A stretch of 64,000 bases of DNA from Mycobacterium haemophilum DSM 44634 (GCF_000340435.2 NZ_CP011883.2:434001-498000); one strand, 5' to 3'; shown: positions 1-10,285, counted from the stretch's first letter. Program-made: numbers and translations. The notes: generated by a model from the letters alone, not told the origin.

Positions 1-169
1 TCGGTGCCGGCGCGGGCATCGCTGGGGGTGCCGCCGGTGGCGGGACGTTGGCTTCGGGCGCGCTACATGGCGTGGCGCTAGCCGGTGGCGCGAAGCCCAC
101 CGCGACTACGAGTCCGGCCGCGGCCGCTGACGCAGCGACTACCGTAATGATTCGACGAAACGCCGACAT
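1..169 (-). CDS. Exported protein of unknown function, 5' part only
   Basis: Only the first 56 codons are in the window; the gene runs off the left edge. The start is the ATG read from 169 downward. The protein begins MSAFRRIITVVAASAAAA, a basic N-terminus and hydrophobic stretch, and has a likely signal peptidase I site after the ASA near residue 32. The mature part starts TPCSAPEANV and quickly becomes Pro/Ala-rich. It lies outside the conserved clpB neighbourhood and is divergent from clpB. I do not recognise the family. The signal peptide and frame are convincing, the function is unknown. Confidence 0.6.
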   Translation of the reverse strand, partial: MSAFRRIITVVAASAAAAGLVVAVGFAPPASATPCSAPEANVPPPAAPPAMPAPAP

Positions 170-344
170 GGCATACCTTCCCCGGGGCAGGACGTCACGG
201 TGACGCCCGCGATTGGCTGATGTGACGATAGTGGCCTGTGTGATGTTTGTGATCAGTGATGTTCTGATGGGTATGCATCCGTGACCGTGTCGCGACCCAG
301 ATAGTCACCGCACCCGTGATCCGCGCCGGCGAATCTGATCTAGC

Positions 345-360
345 GGGGGGGGGGGGGGGG
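345..360. repeat. Homopolymeric G tract (16 G)
   Basis: Sixteen consecutive G residues lie about 155 bases upstream of the predicted clpB promoter and about 175 bases upstream of the divergent gene's start. Such tracts slip during replication and are also hard to sequence. The tract is therefore either a real length-variable element or a place where the assembly length is approximate. Confidence 0.9.
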
Positions 361-514
361 CTGCATCTCGAGCTAGTGCTTTGGAATTCACCGCGGTGAC
401 CGTGGCCCGGGCCTGACCGTGGCCACCATGCGCCTGCCTCGGCGATCAGCCGGCCGGGGAGGGCGCAAACGGGATCTAAGCCCGCCCGCTAGGCCGGGTT
501 AATGTCACGATAAA

Positions 515-535
515 ATTGAGTGGAACAGACTCAAC
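515..535 (+). promoter_or_regulatory. HAIR element, HspR operator of clpB
   Basis: The sequence is ATTGAGT, seven bases, then ACTCAAC. This matches the known HspR-associated inverted repeat CTTGAGT-N7-ACTCAAG with only the two outer bases changed. HspR represses the dnaK operon and clpB in actinobacteria. The site lies 59 bases upstream of the clpB start codon and overlaps the -35 of the SigH-type promoter, so repressor binding would block polymerase directly. Confidence 0.8.
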
Positions 536-547
536 CTTGACGGCGTT
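522..547 (+). promoter_or_regulatory. SigH/SigE-type stress promoter of clpB
   Basis: GGAACA at 522-527 is followed after 16 bases by CGTT at 544-547. This fits the mycobacterial SigH/SigE consensus GGAAYA-N16-18-CGTT. clpB is a known SigH-dependent heat and oxidative stress gene in M. tuberculosis. The -35 lies inside the HAIR spacer, which ties stress activation and HspR repression to the same bases. Confidence 0.7.
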
Positions 548-593
548 GAACAACCCGACAAGCATTTTTGACGTACCCCGAATGGAGATCGTC

Positions 594-3140
<2,547 letters not shown>

Positions 3141-3148
3141 GCCAGATG

Positions 3149-3193
3149 GTGGCGACCCGCTTCGCCCGGCTCGGCCGCGCTCGCGATCGCCAC
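3149..3193. repeat. Dispersed palindromic repeat, family A, copy 1
   Basis: This is an imperfect palindrome in the clpB-ttfA gap. It opens with GTGGCGACCCGCTTCGCCC and closes with GCTCGCGATCGCCAC, so the outer GTGGCGA/TCGCCAC arms pair. Close relatives occur at 10286-10327 (reverse orientation), 42436-42485 and 42497-42540. It resembles a very common short intergenic repeat of mycobacterial genomes. It could act as a hairpin in the transcript. Confidence 0.75.
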
Positions 3194-3261
3194 GACCTGT
3201 GACTGGGTTGTGACCTGCTCGGGTTCTCTATTCCGGCCGCACAGCAGATACCCTTCTTGGG

Positions 3262-4122
3262 ATGGTCCCGCTTTGGTTCACGCTCTCCGCGCTGTGCTTC
3301 GTCGGCGCGGTGGTGCTGCTTTACGTCGACATCGATCGACGCCGCGGACGCAGCAGACGCCGTAAATCGTGGGCGCGATCGCACGGATTCGACTACGAAC
3401 GCGAATCCACCGAGATCCTGCAGCGGTGGCAGCGCGGCGTGATGTCGACGGTGGGCGATGTTCCCGCGCACAACGTCGTGTTGGGTCAGATCCGCGGTGA
3501 GGCGGTGTACATCTTCGACCTCGAGGAAGTCGCGACGGTGATCGCGCTGCATCGCAAGGTGGGCACCAACGTCGTGGTCGACCTGCGGCTCAAGGGGCTT
3601 AAAGAGCCACGAGAGAGCGACATCTGGCTGCTGGGTGCGATTGGGCCGCGGATGGTGTACTCCACCAATCTGGACGCGGCTCGGCGGGCCTGCGACCGGC
3701 GCATGGTCACCTTCGCGCACACCGCACCTGACTGCGCCGAGGTGATGTGGAACGAACAGAACTGGACGCTGGTCAGCATGCCGATCGGCAGCACGCGCGC
3801 CCAGTGGGATGAGGGCCTGCGCACCGTGCGCCAATTCAACGATCTGCTGCGGGTATTGCCGCCGCTGCCCGCCGAGACCCCGCAGGAAGCGGGAGCATCG
3901 GCCCGCAACGCGGCACCGAGCCGTCCGTTGGCGCCGGCCGGCCGGGCGGAGTTGCCGCCGGCCAGGGGCGTCGAGTCGGATGTCGCCGGGTTGCTGGGCT
4001 CGGATGTTCAGGCCGGTCGACCCGCTGAACCTATTCGCCGTGACGAGGGTCGCTGGGACGGCATCCGACGCCCACCGTCGGTGGGACGCAACGGCCATCA
4101 GGCCACGAACTACCAATACTGA
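3262..4122 (+). CDS. ttfA: TtfA, MmpL3-associated TMM transport factor
   Basis: This is the orthologue of Rv0383c, an essential membrane protein reported to bind MmpL3 and to be required for trehalose monomycolate export. It has 286 residues, with one N-terminal membrane helix (about 4-22, WFTLSALCFVGAVVLLY) followed by a basic stretch, and then a cytosolic domain to about residue 200. The C-terminal 80 residues are Pro/Ala/Arg-rich and probably disordered. The start ATG at 3262 places the helix directly at the N-terminus. The position next to clpB matches M. tuberculosis. No enzyme motif is visible, consistent with a scaffold role. Confidence 0.88.
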   Translation: MVPLWFTLSALCFVGAVVLLYVDIDRRRGRSRRRKSWARSHGFDYERESTEILQRWQRGVMSTVGDVPAHNVVLGQIRGEAVYIFDLEEVATVIALHRKVGTNVVVDLRLKGLKEPRESDIWLLGAIGPRMVYSTNLDAARRACDRRMVTFAHTAPDCAEVMWNEQNWTLVSMPIGSTRAQWDEGLRTVRQFNDLLRVLPPLPAETPQEAGASARNAAPSRPLAPAGRAELPPARGVESDVAGLLGSDVQAGRPAEPIRRDEGRWDGIRRPPSVGRNGHQATNYQY

Positions 4123-4188
4123 CAGCGCGCCGGGCGTGGCCCGGGACAGGCCCGGGACGGATAGGCCCCGCTCAGTACACTGTCGCTC

Positions 4189-4962
4189 ATGCCCCGCCCC
4201 GCCGCCCTGATCACTGGGCCCACGTCCGGGATCGGCGCCGGCTACGCGCGACGCTACGCGCGCGACGGCTACGACGTGATTCTGGTCGCGCGCGATGTCG
4301 ACCGGTTGACGCAATTGGCGGATGAGCTGCAGTGCGAAGCCGGGTGTACCGAAATTTTGCCTGCGGACCTTTCCGATCCCGCCGACCGCGACAAAGTCGC
4401 CGACCGGCTCCGCGCGGGTGTTCGGGTATTGGTGAACAACGCCGGCTTCGGCACGTCCGGCGAATTCTGGACGGCGGATCCGGCCCTGCTGCAGGCCCAG
4501 CTCGACGTCAATGTGACCGCGGTGATGCACCTGACTCGCGCGGCGCTGCCGGCCATGCTCAACGCTGGCAGCGGCACCGTCGTCAATATCGCCAGCGTTG
4601 CCGGGCTGTTGACCGGCCGCGGGTCGACCTATTCGGCGTCTAAGGCCTGGGTGATCGCTTTCAGCGAAGGCCTGGCCGGCGGGTTGAAGGGCACCGGCGT
4701 GGGTGTCCATGCCGTCTGCCCGGGGTTCGTGCACACCGAATTCCACGCCCGGGCCGGGATCGACATGGCCAAGCTGCCGTCGTTCATGTGGCTCGAGGTC
4801 GACGACGTGGTTAGCCAGAGCCTGGCCGACATCGCGCGCGGCAAGGTGATCAGCATTCCGGGCCTGCAATACAAGGCGCTTGTCACCGCGGGGCGAATGA
4901 TTCCGCGGAGTCTGCTGCGTGCCGTAAACAAACGAGTAGGAGGCGGCCGTGGCAGAACCTGA
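4189..4962 (+). CDS. Short-chain dehydrogenase/reductase (DltE-like)
   Basis: This is a classical SDR of 257 residues. The cofactor motif TGPTSGIG lies at 9-16, NNAG at about 83-86, the catalytic Ser in the VNIASVAG segment and YSASK at about 149-153. It should oxidise or reduce a small alcohol or ketone using NAD(P)(H), but the substrate cannot be told. The C-terminal VTAGRMIPRSLLRAVNKRV is basic. It overlaps the pyrE start by 14 bases, indicating translational coupling. I do not recall a gene at this place in M. tuberculosis, so it is either an ancestral gene lost there or an insertion here. Confidence 0.9.
   Translation: MPRPAALITGPTSGIGAGYARRYARDGYDVILVARDVDRLTQLADELQCEAGCTEILPADLSDPADRDKVADRLRAGVRVLVNNAGFGTSGEFWTADPALLQAQLDVNVTAVMHLTRAALPAMLNAGSGTVVNIASVAGLLTGRGSTYSASKAWVIAFSEGLAGGLKGTGVGVHAVCPGFVHTEFHARAGIDMAKLPSFMWLEVDDVVSQSLADIARGKVISIPGLQYKALVTAGRMIPRSLLRAVNKRVGGGRGRT
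4938..4943 (+). promoter_or_regulatory. Strong ribosome binding site for pyrE
   Basis: AGGAGG lies inside the SDR coding sequence, five bases before the GTG at 4949. It decides the pyrE start and shows that the two genes are translationally coupled. Confidence 0.85.
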
Positions 4963-5488
4963 CCGGCAGGAGTTGGCTGATCTGGTGCGTCGGCTGTCGG
5001 TAGTGCACGGGCGTGTCACGCTGTCGTCGGGCAAACAGGCCGACTACTACGTCGATCTGCGCCGCGCCACCTTGCACCACCGGGCCTCCGCGCTGATCGG
5101 CCGGCTGATGCGTGAACTCACCGAAGACTGGGACTACGCGGTGGTCGGTGGCCTGACCCTGGGCGCCGACCCGGTCGCGACCGCCATCATGCACTCGCCC
5201 GGGCGTCCGATCGACGCGTTCGTGGTCCGTAAATCCGCGAAAACCCATGGTCTGCAACGTCTTATCGAGGGATCCGAGGTCTCTGGTCAGCGCGTGTTGG
5301 TGGTGGAGGACACGAGTACGACCGGCGCCTCGGCACTGACAGCGGTGCGTGCGGTGCAAGACGCGGGTGGCGACGTGGTCGGCGTGGCCACCGTGGTGGA
5401 CCGTGCTACCGGCGCCGCCGAGGCCATCAAAGCGCAAGGACTGCTGTACCGCAGCGTGTTGGGCCTTGCCGATCTGGGGCTGGAGTAG
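4949..5488 (+). CDS. pyrE: Orotate phosphoribosyltransferase
   Basis: The enzyme converts orotate plus PRPP to orotidine 5'-monophosphate, the fifth step of pyrimidine synthesis, in the cytosol. It has 179 residues, the length I recall for M. tuberculosis PyrE (Rv0382c). The GTG start follows a near-perfect AGGAGG. Conserved features include the lysine-rich loop FVVRKSAKTHG (about 90-100) and the PRPP-binding segment VLVVEDTSTTGAS (about 114-126). It overlaps the upstream SDR gene by 14 bases. Confidence 0.97.
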   Translation: MAEPDRQELADLVRRLSVVHGRVTLSSGKQADYYVDLRRATLHHRASALIGRLMRELTEDWDYAVVGGLTLGADPVATAIMHSPGRPIDAFVVRKSAKTHGLQRLIEGSEVSGQRVLVVEDTSTTGASALTAVRAVQDAGGDVVGVATVVDRATGAAEAIKAQGLLYRSVLGLADLGLE

Positions 5489-5489
5489 T

Positions 5490-5540
5490 TCCTAGCTCGG
5501 CGACGATGCAGAGCGAAGCGATGAGGAGGAGCCGGGCCAT
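5490..5540 (+). repeat. Mycobacterial intergenic repeat carrying GAGGAGGAGC
   Basis: The segment contains GCGACGATGCAGAGCGAAGC followed directly by GATGAGGAGGAGC. I recall this as a frequent intergenic sequence in M. tuberculosis, but here only a partial second copy is visible (GATGAGGAGCGGCGC near 34052-34066, before metZ). Its GAGGAGGAG core could serve as a ribosome binding site for the next gene. Confidence 0.45.
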
Positions 5541-5556
5541 CCAACCCAGCGGGATT

Positions 5557-6465
5557 ATGGTGCGTGCTTTCGTCGCCATGGTCGCCATGGTCGCCTGTCT
5601 GGCGGGCTGCTCGGGCCCGAACCATGTCGGTCGTCCCTATGGTGCCCAGGGCGCGCGGATCGGCGAATCGCTGGCATTGCTGGGCTGGAACATAGCGGTG
5701 TCGAATCTGCGGTGGGGCGGCGACTACGTGCTGATCGATGTCTCAGCTAGTTTGGCGGACCCGACGGATCCGCACGCCCCGCACGCCAAACCCGAGGACA
5801 TCCGGTTCGGGCTCTACGGTGCGCTTGCCCACCCGATGGAGTCCACCGGACTGGGCAGCTGCGAGAGCGAGCTGGCCCGCGTGCCCGATGTTGCCTCGCC
5901 GTTGTCGGCGCCTGCCAACCGGCTCACCGGCACGGTCTGCCTGGGCCCGCTGCAGGACCGAAGTGCCGTCCGCGGGGTGTACGGCTACTCGCCGCGCGAC
6001 CGGATTCCCAACACTGCGGCGGCCTATCCGGCGGCATTTCCGGTGGGGCTGTTGCCGACAAACCCGAACGACACCGGTCTGGTGGTCAAGACCGCCAGCC
6101 TGTCGGCTTGGCGCGCTGACGGCGCCCCAATTACCAAAGCGCAACTCGGCGACCCGGGGGCATTCACCGGCGACGGCTACATGCTGCTTGGGCTTGTCGC
6201 CGACGCTATTGCGGCCCGATATCGCGACGACTCCGTCTCCCGCGGTGGCCCGATGATGCTGCTCGCTTCGCCGACCTTGCCCGGCCGGGGACTCAACCCG
6301 GCTTGCGCGGCGTATGGCTCGTCGGTGCTGATCTTGCCCGACGCGTCGTTGGATGCGGTGCGCATCAACGCGTCACTGTGCACCCAGGGCGAGATCAACC
6401 AGGCGTTGCTGTACGCGACGGTGGCGCTTGCCGGGACGCACGCCGGGGTGTGGACCGTCCGGTGA
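5557..6465 (+). CDS. Putative lipoprotein, Rv0381c-like
   Basis: From the ATG at 5557 the product has 302 residues, the length I remember for Rv0381c. It begins MVRAFVAMVAMVACLAGC, a short signal peptide with lipobox LAGC at 15-18. Longer in-frame starts at 5506 and 5521 lie inside a repeated intergenic sequence and would give an unusually long n-region. The mature protein has several Cys and no enzyme motif known to me. It should be anchored on the outer face of the cytoplasmic membrane. Its stop overlaps the next start, so the two are coupled. Function unknown. Confidence 0.75.
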   Translation: MVRAFVAMVAMVACLAGCSGPNHVGRPYGAQGARIGESLALLGWNIAVSNLRWGGDYVLIDVSASLADPTDPHAPHAKPEDIRFGLYGALAHPMESTGLGSCESELARVPDVASPLSAPANRLTGTVCLGPLQDRSAVRGVYGYSPRDRIPNTAAAYPAAFPVGLLPTNPNDTGLVVKTASLSAWRADGAPITKAQLGDPGAFTGDGYMLLGLVADAIAARYRDDSVSRGGPMMLLASPTLPGRGLNPACAAYGSSVLILPDASLDAVRINASLCTQGEINQALLYATVALAGTHAGVWTVR

Positions 6466-7106
6466 ATGAACTAGGGCCTACCGAATGGGGGACATCGGCC
6501 GGCGGTGTCGGCCCCTGGGTCGGTGACCTCCCGGATGACCCGCGGTATGACCCAGCCTTGTTACGGGACGGCGATACTCGCAATGTTGTCGACGCCTACC
6601 GCTACTGGACCCGCGAAGCGATCATTGTCGATATCGATAAGCGCCGCCACCCCTTGCAGGTGGCGATCGAGAACTTCGGTCACGACGCCAACATCGGCTC
6701 GGTGGTGCGCACCGCCAACGCGTTCGCCGTTGACACCGTGCACATCGTTGGGCGTCGGCGCTGGAACCGGCGGGGCGCCATGGTGACAGACCGCTACCAG
6801 CGGTTGTGTCATCACGACAGCACCGCCGAGCTGCTGGACTTCGCGGCGGGCGCCGGCTTGACCGTGGTCGCGGTGGACAACGTTCCGGGGGCGGCGCGCC
6901 TGGAACAGACCACGTTGCCGCGGCAGTGTCTGTTCGTGTTCGGTCAGGAAGGCCCCGGCATCACCGACGACACCCGGGCGGGCGCGGCGATGACCGTGTC
7001 GATCGCCCAGTTCGGCTCGACCCGCAGCATCAACGCCGGTGTCGCCGCCGGGATCGCGATGCATGCCTGGATCAGGCAGCACGCGGACCTGTCCCGCGCC
7101 TGGTGA
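6462..7106 (+). CDS. SpoU/TrmH-family RNA 2'-O-methyltransferase
   Basis: The product resembles Rv0380c and belongs to the SPOUT (TrmH) class, which methylates a ribose 2'-OH in tRNA or rRNA using SAM through a C-terminal knot. The knot motifs are visible: IENFGHDANIGSVVRTANAF, then LFVFGQEGPGI and the terminal GSTRSINAGVAAGIAMHAW. I chose the GTG at 6462, which overlaps the TGA of the lipoprotein gene (GTGA) and gives 214 residues. A shorter start nearer the knot domain is possible. The RNA target cannot be told from sequence. Confidence 0.85.
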   Translation: MNELGPTEWGTSAGGVGPWVGDLPDDPRYDPALLRDGDTRNVVDAYRYWTREAIIVDIDKRRHPLQVAIENFGHDANIGSVVRTANAFAVDTVHIVGRRRWNRRGAMVTDRYQRLCHHDSTAELLDFAAGAGLTVVAVDNVPGAARLEQTTLPRQCLFVFGQEGPGITDDTRAGAAMTVSIAQFGSTRSINAGVAAGIAMHAWIRQHADLSRAW

Positions 7107-7107
7107 A

Positions 7108-7193
7108 CGCGTCGAGTGTGCACTGACGGCGTCGAGTGTGCGCTGACGGCGGGATTTCGGCGATTTCCCGCCCTGGACGCACATTCAACGCCG
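7108..7193. repeat. Dispersed hairpin repeat, family B, copy 1
   Basis: Between convergent genes lies a sequence with two GTCGAGTGTGC units, then GGCGGGA, a nine-base loop region and TCCCGCC, then GGACGCACATTCAACGC. The inner GGCGGGA/TCCCGCC and the outer GAGTGTGCG/CGCACATTC arms pair, making a long imperfect hairpin. Related copies lie at 46861-46940 and 47647-47727. Here it sits exactly between the methyltransferase and the LysR gene, where it could end transcription in both directions. Confidence 0.8.
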
Positions 7194-8168
7194 CTAGCTC
7201 CACAAGGTGACGTGTACCTTCGGGCGAAACCGGGTCACTCCGACGCCGGTTCCTCGGATCATCGCCTGGATGCATCGCGGGGTGATGATGAAGCGAACCA
7301 ATTCGGACACGGCGGGTTGGCGCATCGATGGAGCCAGGGTCATCGCACACCACTCGCCTGACCTATCCAGACCAGGACCCGTCAGGTGCGCCAACCGCCT
7401 GGCCGCGAGGTCCTTGGCGACCGCAAAGCCAATAGTCAACGTGGCACCACCGACTCGCTGCACCTCCTCGAGGGCCGCTGCGTCGCTCTGGAAGATGCGC
7501 TGCCTCGACTCCGGAATTGCCAAGCTGCGCAACATGGTTGCAATCTCGCCGTCCACGCTTCCGGCCGACGGGCCCAGCATCCACTGCTGATGGCGCAACA
7601 GCGTGGGTGTCGGCGCACCCGCAGCCAACGGGCTATCCGGCGCTACCACGGTGATGATCTGATACTTCAGGAAGGGCCGCACGAAGATTGAGCTGTCGGA
7701 GCCGATCGTACTTACCGTACTTTCGCTGGCTGGGCCGATCGCAATGTCGACGGCGCGTGAGCAGATCAGGTCGCGAAATCGGCTCGTCGGATGGACGCTC
7801 AACTCGACAGATAGGTCGTCGGCTCGTGACGAGAAGAGCTCAATCAGCCCCGGGGCGGCATGTTCGGCGAAGGTGGTGGACGCCGCGATACGCAGCAACC
7901 GGCGCCCGTGGGCGGCCTCGGTGACCTCGATCGCGGTTTGCTGTTGCAGACCCAGGATTTCCACCGCGCGGCTGGCCAGCCGCAGCCCGCCGGGCGTGAA
8001 CGCCAGCCCGGCGCCCGTCCTGATGAACAACGGGTCGTCAAGTTCCTTGCGCAGCGCCGCGACATGCATGGACACCCCGGCGTCGGAAACGCCCAGTTCC
8101 GCGGCGGCCGCTCGCACCGAACCCAACCGCACCACCGCCGAATAGGCTCGAAGTTGAGCCGGAGTCAT
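7194..8168 (-). CDS. LysR-family regulator of the CO dehydrogenase operon (CutR-like)
   Basis: This 324-residue LTTR starts with the ATG at 8168 (MTPAQLRAYSAVVRLGSVRA). The winged helix-turn-helix is at about 5-60, with AAAELGVSDAGVSMHVAALR as recognition region, and the periplasmic-binding-like effector domain covers about 90-300. It corresponds to Rv0377. It is divergent from the CO dehydrogenase operon with only 24 bases between start codons. LysR proteins usually bind such shared promoters, and the CutR regulator of Mycobacterium sp. JC1 is a LysR protein next to the same operon, so it is the likely activator. The effector is unknown. Confidence 0.88.
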   Translation of the reverse strand: MTPAQLRAYSAVVRLGSVRAAAAELGVSDAGVSMHVAALRKELDDPLFIRTGAGLAFTPGGLRLASRAVEILGLQQQTAIEVTEAAHGRRLLRIAASTTFAEHAAPGLIELFSSRADDLSVELSVHPTSRFRDLICSRAVDIAIGPASESTVSTIGSDSSIFVRPFLKYQIITVVAPDSPLAAGAPTPTLLRHQQWMLGPSAGSVDGEIATMLRSLAIPESRQRIFQSDAAALEEVQRVGGATLTIGFAVAKDLAARRLAHLTGPGLDRSGEWCAMTLAPSMRQPAVSELVRFIITPRCIQAMIRGTGVGVTRFRPKVHVTLWS

Positions 8169-8192
8169 GACTGTGAGCCTACTTTGGGATTC

Positions 8193-9362
8193 GTGCGTGA
8201 CGTGCTTGCCGAGCTGATCTCGATCTGGCGTGCCGGTGACACCGCGGGGCTTGCCACGGTGGTCCGAACATTCCATTCGGCGCCGCGACCGCCAGGGGCT
8301 TCGATGGTGGTCGCGCCGGACGGTTCGGTGAGCGGGTCGGTGTCGGGGGGATGCGTGGAAGGCGCGGTGTACCAGCTGGCCACCGAGGTGGTGCAGATGG
8401 GAACACCACGGCTGGAACGCTATGGGGTGAGCGACGACGATGCCTTCGCGGTGGGCCTGACCTGCGGCGGCATCATCGACGTTTTCGTCGAATCCATGTC
8501 GCGGGTGACATTTCCGGAACTGGGCTCGGTCGCCAACGACATCGGCGAGCACCGGCCGGTCGCGGTCGCGACCGTCATCGCCCACCCTGACCCGCAGTGG
8601 GTTGGCCGCAGGCTCGTCGTCCGGCCGGCTCCGAACATACCCGTGGCGGGATCACTGGGTTCGGCTCGCGCCGACGCCGCGGTGACCGACGATACGCGTG
8701 GCCTGCTCGCGGTCGGGCGCAGTGAGGTCCTTAAATACGGCCCCGATGGGCAGCGTCTCGGCGAAGGCATGGAGGTTTTCGTATCCAGCTACAGCCCTCG
8801 CCCGCGGATGCTGGTATTCGGCGCGATCGACTTCGCTGCTGCCCTCGCGCAGCAGGGGTCGTTCCTCGGCTACCGAGTCACCGTCTGCGATGCGCGCGCG
8901 GTGTTCGCCACGTCGGCACGCTTTCCGACTGCCGACGAGGTCGTCGTCGACTGGCCCAACCGGTATCTCGCCGCCCAGGCCGAGGCGGGCGCCATCGACG
9001 AGCACACGGTGATCTGCGTGCTCACCCATGACCCGAAGTTTGACGTCCCCGTGCTCGCGGTGGCGCTGCGCCTGCCCCGCGTCGGATATGTGGGGGCGAT
9101 GGGATCGCGTCGGACCCATGACGACCGGACGACCCGGCTGAAAGAGGCGGGACTGACCGACGCCGAGCTAAGTCGGTTGTCCAGCCCGATCGGACTAGAC
9201 CTTGGCGCGCGCACCCCGGAGGAGACAGCGGTCTCGATCGCGGCCGACATCATCGCCCGACGCTGGGGCGGCGGGGGCCGTCCGCTGACCGAAATCGTCG
9301 GCAGCATTCACCATGACGCGCAGGTAGAAGGCGAATTAAAGGATCACTTAACTCGATATTGA
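8193..9362 (+). CDS. XdhC/CoxF-family maturation factor, first gene of the CO dehydrogenase operon
   Basis: A 389-residue protein with the two XdhC parts: an N-terminal XdhC_CoxI segment (GSVSGGCVEGAVYQL near 48-62) and a C-terminal Rossmann segment. The latter ends with the typical GYVGAMGSRRTHDDRTTRLK and TPEETAVSIAADIIARRWG. XdhC proteins insert or sulfurate the molybdenum cofactor of xanthine- and CO-dehydrogenase-type hydroxylases. The GTG at 8193 is chosen because it lies just past the LysR start; longer frames run antisense through that gene. Corresponds to Rv0376c. Confidence 0.88.
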   Translation: MRDVLAELISIWRAGDTAGLATVVRTFHSAPRPPGASMVVAPDGSVSGSVSGGCVEGAVYQLATEVVQMGTPRLERYGVSDDDAFAVGLTCGGIIDVFVESMSRVTFPELGSVANDIGEHRPVAVATVIAHPDPQWVGRRLVVRPAPNIPVAGSLGSARADAAVTDDTRGLLAVGRSEVLKYGPDGQRLGEGMEVFVSSYSPRPRMLVFGAIDFAAALAQQGSFLGYRVTVCDARAVFATSARFPTADEVVVDWPNRYLAAQAEAGAIDEHTVICVLTHDPKFDVPVLAVALRLPRVGYVGAMGSRRTHDDRTTRLKEAGLTDAELSRLSSPIGLDLGARTPEETAVSIAADIIARRWGGGGRPLTEIVGSIHHDAQVEGELKDHLTRY

Positions 9363-9394
9363 CGGCCATTCAGCAGGCGGCCGACACTGACGGA

Positions 9395-10285
9395 ATGCAA
9401 GTGCCTGGGCCCTTTGAATATGAACGTGCTACCAGTGTTGACCACGCCATCGGACTCCTGGATCGGCTGGGGGAAGGTGCGCGAGTGGTTGCCGGCGGGC
9501 ACAGCCTGCTGCCCATGATGAAGCTGCGCATCGCCAACCCCGAGTACCTCGTCGATATCAACGACCTGGCGCTCGAGCTTGGATATGTGATCACCGATCC
9601 GACCCTGGTGCGCATTGGCGCCATGACCCGGCACCGCGAACTGCTGGAGTCGCACCGCTTGGCGGCCGTGTGCCCAATCTTTCGGGACGCCGAACGGGTG
9701 ATCGCCGACCCGGTGGTTCGTAATCGCGGGACCTTGGGCGGTTCACTCTGCCAGGCAGATCCGGCCGAGGACCTGTCGACGGTGTGCCTGGTGCTGGGTG
9801 CGGTGTGTCTGGCGCGCGGACCGTCGGGTGAACGCGAGATAGCCATCGATGACTTTCTAGCCGGGCCATACGAGACCACGCTCGCCTTCAATGAGATGCT
9901 CGTTGAAGTACGGATCCCAGTGCGGCACAAGACGTCCAACGCCTACGCGAAGGTGGAGCGGCGGGTTGGCGACTGGGCGGTCACGGCAGCAGGAGCGGCC
10001 ATCACCTTGGACGGTGACTCGATAGTGGCTGCCCGGGTGGGGTTGACCGCGGTGAATCCCGACTGGGCCGCCTTAGCCGAGATCTCGGGGGCGCTAGTCG
10101 GCCAGCCCGCCACCAAGCAGGTGTTCGCCGAGGCGGGTCGGCAAGTCAGCGACGCCTGCGATCCGGTGACCGATGTCCGCGGGACCGCCGAGTACAAGCG
10201 GCACCTGGCCGCTGAGCTAACCATCCGCACGCTGCGCACGGCGGCCGAACGCGTGCGCAACCAGCCTGCGCCGGAAGGAAATTAA
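9395..10285 (+). CDS. cutM: CO dehydrogenase medium (FAD) subunit
   Basis: This is the flavoprotein subunit of the (alpha-beta-gamma)2 aerobic CO dehydrogenase; it passes electrons from the Fe-S centres to the quinone pool. It has 296 residues from the ATG at 9395 (MQVPGPFEYERA, the usual start of the family). A TTG at 9359 overlapping the previous stop (TTGA) would add 12 residues. The FAD motifs are VAGGHSLLPMMKLR (about 31-44) and TLGGSLCQADPAED (about 113-126). The family's usual length is 280-290. Orthologue of Rv0375c. Confidence 0.93.
   Translation: MQVPGPFEYERATSVDHAIGLLDRLGEGARVVAGGHSLLPMMKLRIANPEYLVDINDLALELGYVITDPTLVRIGAMTRHRELLESHRLAAVCPIFRDAERVIADPVVRNRGTLGGSLCQADPAEDLSTVCLVLGAVCLARGPSGEREIAIDDFLAGPYETTLAFNEMLVEVRIPVRHKTSNAYAKVERRVGDWAVTAAGAAITLDGDSIVAARVGLTAVNPDWAALAEISGALVGQPATKQVFAEAGRQVSDACDPVTDVRGTAEYKRHLAAELTIRTLRTAAERVRNQPAPEGN

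Larger units (their letters stand above)
170..593. other. Divergent intergenic region upstream of clpB
   Basis: A 424-base non-coding stretch lies between the exported-protein gene and clpB. It holds a 16-G homopolymer at 345-360, a HspR-type inverted repeat at 515-535 and a SigH-like promoter at 522-547. The segment 170-340 has lower GC and short TGTGATG-like repeats near 218-265 (TGTGACG, TGTGATG, GTGATCAGTGATG) that could be regulatory. No credible gene is seen on either strand. Confidence 0.6.

Noticed and set aside
361..400. Cloning-vector remnant after the G tract
   Set aside because: Several restriction sites are close together, but in GC-rich DNA such sites are common and the following sequence is mycobacterial in composition; there is no match to a vector I can name.
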